The translations under genes were made by a program, and so were the position numbers. Positions 19,080 to 28,213 of a stretch of DNA of 64,000 nucleotides are shown piece after piece. How positions within the stretch are numbered: the stretch's first letter is position 1; the number at the start of each line of letters is the position of its first letter. The stretch is from positions 25,922 through 89,921 of the forward strand of contig CAYTRS010000002.1 of the NCBI GenBank assembly GCA_964440305.1, read 5' to 3'. Source of the DNA: CAYTRS01 sp964440305 (lineage in GTDB: Bacteria > Patescibacteriota > Minisyncoccia > Moranbacterales > JAKLHP01). The notes below the pieces were generated by a model, which saw nothing but the letters and a program-made list of their open reading frames with translations, made no database searches and had not been told where the DNA came from.

Positions 19080-20666
19080 TTATTTTGTTCCTTCAATATC
19101 AGCCACAATTTTATCAATTGAAATACGCAGTTCATTTTGCCTTGCGACAATCTGAGCAATTTTTGAGTTGAGAGAAGTGATGTCCACCACCTCACGCATG
19201 TCCTCCCTCACAACATAGCTTGATACAGCGATATTGTAGTCGTTCTCAGTAATAGCTTTGTTTTCAACAAGTTTGGTAAAATAGTCTGTGTCTTTACGAG
19301 TCGTAAACGCTTCCAAAATCTTGAGGCGATTTGCCTCGCTCAATTTGTTTTTATTGCCACCACGAACAAATTCGGCAGATGCATCAATAAAAAGTGTTTT
19401 ATTATCCTTCTTACTTTTTTTGAGAACGATGATGCAGGTGGCGATAGTAGTGCCGAAAAAGAGATCAGGCGGCAGTTGAATGACCGCATCAACATAATTA
19501 TTGTCTATCAGATACTTTCGAATTTTACCCTCTGCACCACCACGATAAAGAACGCCAGGAAATTCAACAATCGCCGCCGTTCCGCTCGTTGATAGCCATG
19601 CAAGCATATGCATGGTAAAAGCGAGGTCGGCTTTGCTCTTTGGTGCTAATACTCCTGCTGGCGAGAAACGAGGATCGTTAATGAGAAGAGGATTCGCGTC
19701 ACCCTCCCAATGAATTGAATACGGCGGATTGGAAACGATAGCATCAAACGGCTCGTCATCCCAATGCTTTGGATCTATGAGTGTATCACCGTGAGCAATA
19801 TCAAAATTGTTGTAGTTGATGTCGTGCAGGAACATGTTAATACGACAAAGATTGTAGGTGGTGAGGTTAATTTCCTGTCCAAAAAAGCCTTGCCTAACAT
19901 TTTCTCTGCCTAGGACCTTGGCAAACTTGAGAAGCAAGGAGCCAGAACCACAAGCTGGATCATAGACCTTGTTCACTTCTTTTTTGCCAACCGTTGTGAT
20001 TTCAGCCAGAAGTTCACTGACTTCCTGGGGAGTATAAAATTCACCACCAGACTTACCGGCGTTTGAAGCATACATGGTCATCAAAAACTCATACGCATCA
20101 CCGAAAGCATCTATGGTATTGTCTGAATAGTCACCAAGTCGTAGATCGCCAATAGATTCAAAAAGTTTTGTAAGTTTCTGATTTCTTTTTTCTACCGTAC
20201 CACCAAGTTTATTGGAATTTACATCAAGATCTGCAAACAACCCTTTGATGTCATCTTCGCTGTCTGCACCCTTTGCGGAATTTTCAATATTTCTAAAAAC
20301 GGCGGTAAGCGTTTCGTTAAGATTGGCATCATTACGAGCGTTCTTACGAACATTAATAAAAAGCTCACTCGGTAAAATATAAAACCCTTTTTCTACTACG
20401 GTATCGGATCGACCGAACTCTGCTTCTTTATTGGAAAGTGTGGCATAGTCAAAATCTTTTTTACCAGCACGATGTTCTTCAGTATTAATATGATTGGTCA
20501 AATTCTCACTTATGAAGCGATAAAAGAGTATTCCAAGCACATACTGCTTAAAGTCCCAACCGTCCACGCTTCCACGCAAATCATTGGCAATCTGCCAAAT
20601 AGCACGATGTAATTCTGAGCGCTCTTGCTCCTTGGTCATGTTCAAATCTTTATCTTTTTTGCTCAT
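19080..20666 (-). CDS. hsdM: Type I restriction enzyme, M subunit (N6-adenine methyltransferase)
   Basis: About 528 residues from the ATG at 20666; a TTG eight codons upstream and an ATG nine codons downstream are alternatives. The N-terminal helical domain (HRAIWQIANDLRGSVDGWDFKQ) is the HsdM_N signature. The catalytic domain has VYDPACGSGSLLL for S-adenosylmethionine binding and IVSNPPYS, the gamma-class N6-adenine motif IV. With HsdS it methylates the host target, and with HsdR it forms the restriction complex. First gene of the operon hsdM-hsdS-hsdR-HARE nuclease. Repeat copy D lies about 90 bases upstream. Confidence 0.95.
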   Translation of the reverse strand: MSKKDKDLNMTKEQERSELHRAIWQIANDLRGSVDGWDFKQYVLGILFYRFISENLTNHINTEEHRAGKKDFDYATLSNKEAEFGRSDTVVEKGFYILPSELFINVRKNARNDANLNETLTAVFRNIENSAKGADSEDDIKGLFADLDVNSNKLGGTVEKRNQKLTKLFESIGDLRLGDYSDNTIDAFGDAYEFLMTMYASNAGKSGGEFYTPQEVSELLAEITTVGKKEVNKVYDPACGSGSLLLKFAKVLGRENVRQGFFGQEINLTTYNLCRINMFLHDINYNNFDIAHGDTLIDPKHWDDEPFDAIVSNPPYSIHWEGDANPLLINDPRFSPAGVLAPKSKADLAFTMHMLAWLSTSGTAAIVEFPGVLYRGGAEGKIRKYLIDNNYVDAVIQLPPDLFFGTTIATCIIVLKKSKKDNKTLFIDASAEFVRGGNKNKLSEANRLKILEAFTTRKDTDYFTKLVENKAITENDYNIAVSSYVVREDMREVVDITSLNSKIAQIVARQNELRISIDKIVADIEGTK

Positions 20667-20750
20667 AAAATTATTTTTTTCTAAACGCAAATTAACAACG
20701 CGTCTCTCGTCATTTCAATATTTTAATAATACTCCCGAACGACGATAAAG

Positions 20751-20845
20751 TAAAGAAAAACAGCCCTTATTCGGCCAAATTCGGTCCAACGGGCGATTTT
20801 TATGCCGAAAGGGTGCAACTACCCCGAAGCCGGGATTCTTTCTGC
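20751..20845 (+). repeat. Structured dispersed repeat, copy D
   Basis: Begins AAAGTAAAGAAAAACAGCCC like copy B. The outer arms are CCC-TTA-TTCGGC and GCCGAA-A-GGG, which pair; relative to B (TTTCG/CGAAA) both arms changed together. It shares CGGGCGATTTTTAT with copy A. The similarity to B continues through a GTGC...CCGG stretch to about 20845. It sits between the hsdM start and the terpene-cyclase-like gene end. Confidence 0.75.
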
Positions 20846-20873
20846 CACGCCCTCAATTTTTCCTTCAGCCCTT

Positions 20874-22838
20874 TTACCTGTATTCTTCCAAAAATTCCAG
20901 CATTTCTTTCTGCTCGGCAAGAGCTTCTTTGGCTGAATTTTCGACGGATGCGAGCATGCCTTCAAAAGCCGTCTTATTTTCCATTACGGTTATATCTAGC
21001 AAATGCTTCCGAGCCTTCTTGACGTGAAAAAGTGTTTTGTCGCACATTTCCTGAATCACTTCGTACCAAAATATTTTTTGCAATTCCTTGATTTCTTTTT
21101 TCAGATCCAATTCTTTTGTGCTTTTGTTTCCCCTTCGTCTTGAATGCTTCTTCAAAACCGCCACCACCGTCGGGCTCAGCTGTCCTTTTTTGAGATCATC
21201 TTCCCAGTCATGTGCGTCATCATTGAGCTGCCGGGCGATTATATAATTTTCAAAAAATGCCATCAGCTTTTTTATTTCTGAAGATTCGACATTTCCGATA
21301 CGAAGATACAGCACGGCCACTGGTCCTAGTGCATGGCCGATGGAACGATCGGCAAGTCTTTCCAATTTTCCAAAATCAGGCAATTGATTTGGGATCGTCA
21401 CATGTGATCCGGATATTTTCGCCCGGCAGTTACTCGTCTCCCAAGCATTGGCCGAATCAATCCTATCCATCGTGTTCTTGAAAAATTGCAAAAATTTTTC
21501 ATTCTTCGCAAAATTATCGCCGTATATTGATGTCAGTTCACGAAGGCAGATATTGGCCAAGGAAAGAAGTTCCCGATTACCCTCGCCATCAAAAAAGTCA
21601 TCATATATCGTGTATGCCATCCAGCCATAGAGACTGGCTGCTCCCAACTCCACCAAGATATTTTCATTCACGGCCTTATTGTTCTTCAATGATTTTTGAA
21701 AATAATATGGCAAGAGCGTTATTTGATTTGCCCTGTCTCCTTTCAATATCTTTTTTCTGACAGCCAAAAATTTTTCATTGAGCTCAGGGTTGAAATTGGA
21801 GAACCTTCGGTCGGTAAAATTGATTATTTTCCTGTGTATCTTTTTCGGCTTGTCGTCTATTCCTGCTTTTCGTTTGTTTTCTATCAATTTATCTTTAGCT
21901 GAAAATTTCCCCAAAGCCTCTAGGCAGAATGCTGTTGTAAGCTCTGCGCTGCCTGAATAATGTTTTTGTTTATTTTTAACCAATTCAATTATCAACGGGC
22001 ATGCCCGCCATTCCCCCTCAATTTGATTTTTTAATATATACCCGATGCTTTTCTCTAGTTTTTCTTTTTCGTATCCGAAGTTAATAAGCGCACTGACAGC
22101 CAAAGCGGTTTCCAAGGGATTGCCCCAGGAATCATTCTCAAGCCTCTTTTTCAAAAGGTATGAGATTATTTTGTCTTTCTTCTTTCCCTTGTACCAGCGG
22201 GAAATAAAATAAATGACAGAATATTGAGAATGGTAATACGGAGAAGCGTATTCTCCGGAATCAATCGCTTTTTCAGTGAGCGCGATCAGGCTTTTCAAGG
22301 TCACTTCCTGAAGCGAAAGAAAAAAAGCGATGTTACTGTTGACCGCTAAATCAATGTCTTTCCAGCCCTTGTCCGCATCCGGCGGAGTAAGCCAGCTATA
22401 ATACGGCCCGCCCTCTTTGCTTTCGCAAAATGTGAGCAAATTGACGACCTTGGAAACCGCTTTGATAGAAATGCTTTTTGGATCATGCTTAATCAGCGCA
22501 ACCATGGCGCAACAAGTATCATCCAAGTCGTCCGGGTACGGCGCGTCCTTGCTTTCAGGGGAATTTCTTTTCCAATAATTCCATGACCAAAAATCGCTTT
22601 TTTGACTCAGCAGAAATTTTGCGGATTTGCTTTTTACCTTCCCGAGAACCTTTGACTGAGGAAGACTGTCAAGACTCGCCAGGATCAGGCATGCCGGAAA
22701 TATGGATCGGTTCTCTTTGGGATTTTCAAAACGCTTCGAGACTGAAATGAAATTGGAAAAACTCCCGTCTTCCTTTTGGGTGCGGGACAGATACTTGATG
22801 CCTGATTTTATCGCTTCGCTTACATCGCTATGATTCAT
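20874..22838 (-). CDS. Bifunctional-looking terpene cyclase (class II plus class I motifs)
   Basis: 654 residues from the ATG at 22838, whose first bases overlap the kinase stop; an upstream in-frame start would overlap the kinase by 89 bases. Residues 1-310 are alpha-toroid repeats of the prenyltransferase/squalene-cyclase kind (QKEDGSFSN, ENDSWGNPLETALAVSAL). They contain DLDDT at 104-108, the DxDD acid of class II diterpene cyclases. Residues 370-650 form an all-helical class I-like domain. DDFFD lies at 413-417 and NDDAHDWEDD at 539-548, the paired Asp-rich motifs that bind diphosphate via Mg2+. It could protonate and cyclise a prenyl diphosphate and then ionise the product. The true substrate is unknown. 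Confidence 0.75.
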   Translation of the reverse strand: MNHSDVSEAIKSGIKYLSRTQKEDGSFSNFISVSKRFENPKENRSIFPACLILASLDSLPQSKVLGKVKSKSAKFLLSQKSDFWSWNYWKRNSPESKDAPYPDDLDDTCCAMVALIKHDPKSISIKAVSKVVNLLTFCESKEGGPYYSWLTPPDADKGWKDIDLAVNSNIAFFLSLQEVTLKSLIALTEKAIDSGEYASPYYHSQYSVIYFISRWYKGKKKDKIISYLLKKRLENDSWGNPLETALAVSALINFGYEKEKLEKSIGYILKNQIEGEWRACPLIIELVKNKQKHYSGSAELTTAFCLEALGKFSAKDKLIENKRKAGIDDKPKKIHRKIINFTDRRFSNFNPELNEKFLAVRKKILKGDRANQITLLPYYFQKSLKNNKAVNENILVELGAASLYGWMAYTIYDDFFDGEGNRELLSLANICLRELTSIYGDNFAKNEKFLQFFKNTMDRIDSANAWETSNCRAKISGSHVTIPNQLPDFGKLERLADRSIGHALGPVAVLYLRIGNVESSEIKKLMAFFENYIIARQLNDDAHDWEDDLKKGQLSPTVVAVLKKHSRRRGNKSTKELDLKKEIKELQKIFWYEVIQEMCDKTLFHVKKARKHLLDITVMENKTAFEGMLASVENSAKEALAEQKEMLEFLEEYR

Positions 22839-24279
22839 CTCTAATTGGAATTTCAATGATAAATTTGCTGCCCTGTCCCCAGACGCTCTCAACCTTGATT
22901 GTTCCGCCAAAATCATTCTCGACTATGTTTTTGACTGTCGTAAGTCCGATTCCGGTTCCCTTTTGCGGACCCTTGGTGGTAAAAAACGGCTCGAATATTT
23001 TTTCTTGAATATCTTCGGAAATTCCGCCGGCCCAGTCTTCAATGGAGATAATCGCCTTTTTGCCGAGCCTGTCCAATTTTACATCTATTTCTTTTTCCCC
23101 TTCATCGCTTATTTCATAAGCATCCAAGGCGTTGAGAATAATATTGATTATCACATGGTTGAACCTCACATCGTTCCCGTAAGTGATGATATCGAAGTCG
23201 CCTTTCAAATTTATTTTGACTTTTTCTGTCGTTAATTTGTAATTTAACAGTTTGGTGATATTTAAAATTTCTTTTTTCATGGAAAACAATGAATCCACTT
23301 TTTGATTTTGAAATTGTTTTTTGACGGCTTCGATATATTCCACCAATAAATCTTTGGTTTCATTGGCTTGTTTCAGATATTCTTTCGTCTGAGTATGCTC
23401 CTTCTCGCCAGCATCATTGGCTTTTTCGATATCAAAAAACAAAAATGTTATATGATTTATCAAATCGTGGAAAAGTCCGGAGGAAATTTTTCCGAACTCG
23501 ATAAACCTGGCTGTCTGGTTTATTTTTTCCATTTGGGATTTTTCCAATTCTTTTGTTCTTTCTTGAACTCTCACTTCCAGCGTATCCCTTTCTTCCTTAA
23601 GCTCCGCCTCGGATTTTCTAGCGCGCTTCAATGATCTTTCGATTTCGCGGTTCGACAACCATGAAACGACGGCGATAATGGAAAATATTATAGAATGCCC
23701 GATAGGGTCGTTCATTTGAAATAATTCTGTCTTCCAATAAACTTTAGGGGAAATAATGTGATTCAACTGAAGATAACCAAGAATAAGAGTCACCAAAAGA
23801 ATAATAAAATTTATCTCAAAAGCGAATCGGGTACTGATAAGTATTCCTGATATTACTATCAGAAGGGCAAAAGTCAGTAATGCCATAGGTAAATCTACGC
23901 CCCATACATACACGGCATAACTCGCCGTAATCAAATAAGCATAAACGAAAATATAAGAAGCGATAACAAAAAATCCCTTTCTTGAAAGATAGTGCAAGAA
24001 CACAAAAAAACAGAACAGCACCAGGGGCACCAGAGGAGAAATCGCTCTGTCATTATGCCTGACCAAAGAATGGTATAACGAAAAAAGGCTGAATACGCAA
24101 AAGAGAACACTTGATCCTGACACTATAACATTAAAAATGAACTCTTGACGTTTCAAATCTTCTCCGTTCGATTTCGGTAATAAAAGTTTTCCATATAAAA
24201 AACGAGTAACCATAATTAAAAAGCTATACTTTCCCTCCTCTTTTGACATATGGTTACTCGTTAAATATCTAAGCGACAT
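22828..24279 (-). CDS. Membrane sensor histidine kinase
   Basis: About 484 residues from the ATG at 24279, which overlaps the preceding small ORF stop; an ATG ten codons later is equally possible. About six or seven membrane helices (residues 50-220) form the sensor with no large outer loop. A coiled coil follows, then the H box FGKISSGLFHDLINHI, the N box NIILNALDAY, IEDWAGGIS, the F box IFEPFFTTKG and the G2 box GTGIGLTTVKNIV. The ATP site is of the NtrB/ZraS type. It overlaps the terpene-cyclase gene by 11 bases, so sensor and enzyme are co-translated. The ligand is unknown. Confidence 0.88.
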   Translation of the reverse strand: MSLRYLTSNHMSKEEGKYSFLIMVTRFLYGKLLLPKSNGEDLKRQEFIFNVIVSGSSVLFCVFSLFSLYHSLVRHNDRAISPLVPLVLFCFFVFLHYLSRKGFFVIASYIFVYAYLITASYAVYVWGVDLPMALLTFALLIVISGILISTRFAFEINFIILLVTLILGYLQLNHIISPKVYWKTELFQMNDPIGHSIIFSIIAVVSWLSNREIERSLKRARKSEAELKEERDTLEVRVQERTKELEKSQMEKINQTARFIEFGKISSGLFHDLINHITFLFFDIEKANDAGEKEHTQTKEYLKQANETKDLLVEYIEAVKKQFQNQKVDSLFSMKKEILNITKLLNYKLTTEKVKINLKGDFDIITYGNDVRFNHVIINIILNALDAYEISDEGEKEIDVKLDRLGKKAIISIEDWAGGISEDIQEKIFEPFFTTKGPQKGTGIGLTTVKNIVENDFGGTIKVESVWGQGSKFIIEIPIRDES

Positions 24280-24388
24280 CAGTCCACGGATTTGCGACAC
24301 TGGCCATTGAAACAACAAAAGCGCTCAATGCCACCGCCCTCCTGATCTTCTTGCACATTAGAATTTTTTTTATGATTTTCTTTTTCAT
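24269..24388 (-). CDS. 39-residue signal-peptide-like small protein
   Basis: Open frame from the ATG at 24388 to TAG at 24269. The N-terminus is very basic (MKKKIIKKILMCKKIRR), followed by AVALSAFVVSMASVA, a hydrophobic segment with an AxA-like end, then NPWTDVA. It looks like an export signal with a seven-residue tail. Its stop overlaps the kinase ATG by 11 bases, the same arrangement as kinase and cyclase. A GAAAAAAGAA purine run precedes it. It could be a secreted peptide or a translational leader. There is no homology evidence. Confidence 0.4.
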   Translation of the reverse strand: MKKKIIKKILMCKKIRRAVALSAFVVSMASVANPWTDVA

Positions 24389-24496
24389 TTCTTTTTTCGT
24401 TTAGGTTTTGATAAAAAATAATCCCTCGACCTGGAATTATAGCCTGCCTGAATTATATCAAAATCAGGTAAAGAAAAAGTAAAGGAATTGTAAAGA

Positions 24497-25168
24497 CTAT
24501 TCCGGCTCCATTTTATATCCCCTGCCGTTGACTGTCTGAATGATGCTTGTTTTCCTTCCGCCGTCTATCTTGGCGCGCAGATTCCTGACATGCGATTTCA
24601 AAGTCTGAGAAAAAGAATCCAATTCCATATCCCACACGTGCTCCATTATATCTATTTGCGTCAATGTTCGTCCGGCATTCTTGGCCAGATACTCGAGAAG
24701 CATGAATTCTTTTCGTGTCAAACCGATGTTCTTTTTTCCCCGCGTCACTTCGTGATTATTGGTGTTAATAATCAAATCACCGATCTTTATCACTTCTTCG
24801 GTCGAAACGGTTGGGCGACGAAGCAATGCTTTTACTCTCGACAAAAGCTCCCGAAAAGAAAAAGGTTTGGTCAGATAATCGTCCGCGCCGTTGTCCAAGA
24901 GATCCACTTTAGTCGTTATATCCGAAAGCGCCGAAAGCATTATAATTTTTACCCCTTTCTTTTTCTCGCGAATCTCCCTACAGACTTCCAACCCGTTTTT
25001 CTTCGGCAACACGTTATCCAGAACGATCAAGTCATAATCGTTGCAGCGGCCGAGGTACGCGCCCTTCTCACCGTCCGTCGCTACATCGACGGCAAAAAGC
25101 TCCGCCTCGAGATTGTTCTTGAGAAAGTCGGAAATTTTCGGATCATCATCTATAACCAAAATTCGCAT
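24497..25168 (-). CDS. OmpR/PhoB-family response regulator
   Basis: 223 residues. The receiver has the acidic pocket ILVIDDDP and phospho-acceptor D51 in LIVLDNVLP, then LTKPFSFREL with the conserved Lys. The winged-helix effector has LTRKEFMLLEYLAKNAGRTLT, then SHVRNLRAKID and the terminal GRGYKM. It lies upstream of the small ORF, kinase and cyclase on the same strand with a 108-base gap to the small ORF. It is the likely partner of the kinase and a likely regulator of the cyclase operon. Confidence 0.93.
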   Translation of the reverse strand: MRILVIDDDPKISDFLKNNLEAELFAVDVATDGEKGAYLGRCNDYDLIVLDNVLPKKNGLEVCREIREKKKGVKIIMLSALSDITTKVDLLDNGADDYLTKPFSFRELLSRVKALLRRPTVSTEEVIKIGDLIINTNNHEVTRGKKNIGLTRKEFMLLEYLAKNAGRTLTQIDIMEHVWDMELDSFSQTLKSHVRNLRAKIDGGRKTSIIQTVNGRGYKMEPE

Positions 25169-25299
25169 ACCTTTGGAATGCTTAATGTTTCACTGGACAG
25201 CTATATTCTAAAGTCTAATATTAATTTTCTCACATTAGTTAAGTAATCTGCATAAGAAATTATTTTAGACAAATTTCGTGACAAATATTCAATCTTACT

Positions 25300-25647
25300 T
25301 TATCTTTTCATGTTTCTTTCGGATCTTCTTTCTCGTATGCGCACTATATTTTCTTCTCTTCTTGACAAGTATCGGCCGCCTATAATGGTAATTGCGGCAA
25401 TACTGATTGATACACCTACTAAAATAAAAAATACCGTGAACAAGCGGCTCATTTCACTGGTAGGATGTAAATCTCCATAGCCAACAGTAGTTAGTGTTGC
25501 AACAGTGAAATATAGAGCATCTATCCATGTCCACTTTTCCAGAAAATGATAAGCAACAGTCCCAATTATCAACAGCGAAGCTAACGCGCTGGCAGCAGCG
25601 ATAAAATATGTGCTGATTTTCACATTTTCTTCGGTGTTTTTTTTCAT
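25300..25647 (-). CDS. Two-TM potassium channel subunit
   Basis: 115 residues: a hydrophobic helix (about 12-32), the pore helix with WIDALYFTVATLTTVGYGD, and a second helix (about 70-92). TVGYGD is the canonical K+ selectivity filter. The C-terminus is a short basic tail without an RCK domain, so gating by ligand is not evident. Length and topology match KcsA-like channels of the ion_trans_2 family, which act as tetramers in the cell membrane. It stands alone between the response regulator and the CDGSH gene, on the same strand. Confidence 0.92.
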   Translation of the reverse strand: MKKNTEENVKISTYFIAAASALASLLIIGTVAYHFLEKWTWIDALYFTVATLTTVGYGDLHPTSEMSRLFTVFFILVGVSISIAAITIIGGRYLSRREENIVRIRERRSERNMKR

Positions 25648-25712
25648 ATGATAGACAATAATACAATCACGGAATCTTTTTATTGATTTAATTATATCAC
25701 AAACTTGCCAGC

Positions 25713-26426
25713 TTATCCTTTTAACGATTCATCCCCGTCATTAAAACCGACTCGTATATGAGTAGCATCACAAAACGGCTTATTCGCAGACTTGCCGCAA
25801 CGGCAAAGTGTTACGCGATTTCTTTTTTCATAAATATGCCCGTCCGATGATTCCACCTGCACTTTTCCTTTGACCCAAATCGGTCCACTGGCTTGAGCTT
25901 GGGGATCTTCTACGACACTTAATGATTCATTAAATTCAGGTTCGTAAGCTTTTTTTGTTTTTTTATCCCAAGTCACCAGTCTGCCCGAAGGACAATTGCA
26001 AGATTGTCCTATTGCCATTTTTTTCTTCTGCGGGTCATTGGAATTTTCCGTAAGATTCCATGTGCCTTCTTTTCTGTCGCAAAAACGTCCGCTGGAACAA
26101 AGGCTTTGTACGTCGGTAAGCTCAAGTTCCGGACCTTCTATTTTCAAATCCACCTGCTCAAGATATTTTTTTCTGCCAGCCGTTTCTGTCCCGTCAAAGT
26201 TGTCAGCCACGTGCGAACCATCGCAATATGGTTTGTTTTTTGATTTTCCGCAACGGCAGAGAGCGTATGCTTCCTGATCTGGATATTTTTCCCCTTTTTT
26301 CCACTCGTAGGAAAAACCTTCCTCGTCAGGCATAATTATTTCTTTTTCCAAAGGCAATTTTCCCGAAACAATATACGGTCCGTTCTTCGAAATAACGACC
26401 TTTCCTTTTTTAATTTCTTTTTTCAT
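25713..26426 (-). CDS. CDGSH iron-sulfur protein with two terminal CDGSH domains
   Basis: 237 residues. Two mitoNEET-type motifs are present: CRCGKSKNKPYCDGSH (about 57-72) and CRCGKSANKPFCDATH near the C-terminus. The second keeps three Cys and one His although the central DGS is DAT. Between them lies another Cys cluster (CSSGRFCDR, then SCNCPSGRL), which may bind a third cluster of the divergent 4Fe-4S type. Each CDGSH motif holds a 2Fe-2S cluster through three Cys and one His. A redox or cluster-transfer role is likely. Multi-domain CDGSH proteins like this occur in bacteria, usually as orphan genes. Confidence 0.9.
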   Translation of the reverse strand: MKKEIKKGKVVISKNGPYIVSGKLPLEKEIIMPDEEGFSYEWKKGEKYPDQEAYALCRCGKSKNKPYCDGSHVADNFDGTETAGRKKYLEQVDLKIEGPELELTDVQSLCSSGRFCDRKEGTWNLTENSNDPQKKKMAIGQSCNCPSGRLVTWDKKTKKAYEPEFNESLSVVEDPQAQASGPIWVKGKVQVESSDGHIYEKRNRVTLCRCGKSANKPFCDATHIRVGFNDGDESLKG

Positions 26427-26552
26427 ACTTCTGCCTTTTTAATTGATTAAAATTTATTGATACAGCTTATGCGCTAACTACATCTCGTTTTGTGAGCTGG
26501 CGACAGATTCCGTAAACTGATCTATTTGCTGACTTCAATTCAAATTTTTATT

Positions 26553-26972
26553 TCATCTAATCTTTTCTTTAATTTCAGCCAAATCAACAGCCATTTTTTT
26601 AATTTCTTTTTTGATGTTTTCCACCTCTTCCATTTCCTCTTGAATTTCGATTTCAGTTTTTTCAGTGATTTTCTTTTCTCCTTTAATCCCAGAAATAATT
26701 ATTTCATTTCCGATAAATGTTGAGACCATGAGCCCTGTGAGAAGAAGAATAAATATCCCAATTAATACAGAAAGGGGTCCATCCCACCAAGGAGAATCTG
26801 TAATCGGTTGCTTGTTCAAAAAACCGACAATCGCATCCATCGTATGCCAGATTCCTCTCCAAAATATAACCACCCCCATTCCACCGACTAAAGCATAAAA
26901 AATCGGACTATGACTCAGCCAAGCCCTTATTTTGTCTTCAAATTTATCAAAAAATTTTATTACTTCTTTCAT
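26553..26972 (-). CDS. Small membrane protein with C-terminal coiled coil
   Basis: 139 residues: a short amphipathic N-terminus, two membrane helices (about 25-48 and 68-92) and a Glu/Lys-rich coiled coil (about 105-139). The loop between the helices contains DSPWWDGPLS. It ends in TGA, which shows that TGA is used as stop. No enzyme motif is seen. I recognise no named family. The 198-bp gap to the glycosyltransferase gene downstream in coordinates holds nothing convincing. Confidence 0.7.
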   Translation of the reverse strand: MKEVIKFFDKFEDKIRAWLSHSPIFYALVGGMGVVIFWRGIWHTMDAIVGFLNKQPITDSPWWDGPLSVLIGIFILLLTGLMVSTFIGNEIIISGIKGEKKITEKTEIEIQEEMEEVENIKKEIKKMAVDLAEIKEKIR

Positions 26973-27169
26973 TTTTTTAACAACTTAAATAAATTTTTGG
27001 AGAAGTTCTACTGCACACAAAAGTTAATTTAGTATCTGATAAATCTTGAGTTTTTTTGTTTCTTTCCTGAATTTTTTCCAAAAATGCAATCCCCTTCTTC
27101 TTCATCAGAAGTCCGTATTTTTTTCTAAGCTGTAAATATTTTTTAACGCTTTATTTAATGAGTCTATGT

Positions 27170-28213
27170 TTATTGCTCGGCTATAATTTTCTCGTAAACT
27201 GAAACATAATCCTCGGCCATTTTTTCCGAAGAAAAATTTTTCTTAACATGTTCGAAGCAAGCTTTTCGGTCGATCTCGCCAACTCTTTTTATTTTCTCCG
27301 CCATCTCGTCCACACTATCACAAATAAAGCCGGTTTTTTCGTCTATTACAATTTCCGGAACCGATCCTCGTCTCATTGCAAATACTGGCGCTCCGCAAGC
27401 CATCGCTTCGGTAAAAAACAAACCGAAAGGTTCTTCCCATTGAATCGGAGCAATCAAAGCCTTGGCATTTCCGAGAAGCTCCACTTTTTCTTCGTGGTCA
27501 ACTTCCCCGATAAATTTAATTCGCTCTCCATCAATCAGTGGTTCCACTTCTTTTTTAAAATATTCTTCGTCAACTAAATCAACTTTGGCTGCCATAATTA
27601 GTTTTACCCCAGCTTTTTTTGCCACTTCTATAGCCTGAACCGGTCCTTTTTCTGGGGACATTCTGCCAAGAAACGCAAAATAATCTTTTGGCTTGTAATT
27701 TTGCTTGAATTTTTCCATATCCAGACCGTTGTAAGCGTTAGCCACGAAATTGAGTTCGGGCATCGGTTTTCTCTGATTCATGCTGATACTTATGTAATTT
27801 GCCTGACTGAATTCGCCGTAAACTTTTTGCTGATAAGGAACATCCAGTGGCCCGTGAAGAGTTGTAACCACTGGACATTTGATAATTTTTTCAAAAGGAA
27901 GCAATCGCCAGCCTATATGATTATGAACAATATCAAAATTATTCCCGTTCAAATATGTAACCACTTTTCCTATTCCCATAAACTTATATGCTTCTCTCAG
28001 TTTCATATCGGTAAGATCGGGAATACTTCGGAGTGATCTCTTGAAAATAATTTCCAACTTGGCGCTTGTTTGGGAATCTCCGGTTGCGATAAGAGTAACG
28101 TTATGACCCGTCTTAACCAGCTGTTCCGTTAAATTATAGACGACGAGTTCCGTTCCGCCATATTTATGCGGAGGGACTCTTTCCTCAAATGGCGCTACTA
28201 TTGCAATTTTCAT
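27170..28213 (-). CDS. GT4-family glycosyltransferase
   Basis: 347 residues of the GT-B fold. The N-terminal acceptor domain starts with VAPFEERVPPHKYGGTELVV. The donor domain has FLGRMSPEKGP and the E-x7-E-type signature EPFGLFFTEAMACGAP (about 263-278), which binds the nucleotide-sugar. It overlaps the next GT4 gene upstream by 4 bases (ATGA type), so the pair works in one operon, probably adding sugars to a lipid or surface glycan. The acceptor and donor are not known. Confidence 0.92.
   Translation of the reverse strand: MKIAIVAPFEERVPPHKYGGTELVVYNLTEQLVKTGHNVTLIATGDSQTSAKLEIIFKRSLRSIPDLTDMKLREAYKFMGIGKVVTYLNGNNFDIVHNHIGWRLLPFEKIIKCPVVTTLHGPLDVPYQQKVYGEFSQANYISISMNQRKPMPELNFVANAYNGLDMEKFKQNYKPKDYFAFLGRMSPEKGPVQAIEVAKKAGVKLIMAAKVDLVDEEYFKKEVEPLIDGERIKFIGEVDHEEKVELLGNAKALIAPIQWEEPFGLFFTEAMACGAPVFAMRRGSVPEIVIDEKTGFICDSVDEMAEKIKRVGEIDRKACFEHVKKNFSSEKMAEDYVSVYEKIIAEQ

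Noticed and set aside
26553..26555. Recoding of TGA, as in some CPR lineages (Gracilibacteria, Absconditabacteria)
   Set aside because: Several genes end at TGA at sensible lengths (for example at 26553 and 35804), and the conserved proteins contain no in-frame TGA.
26977..27107. A possible small ORF between the coiled-coil membrane protein and the GT4 gene
   Set aside because: The true frame gives only 27 residues of Lys-rich sequence without a ribosome site.
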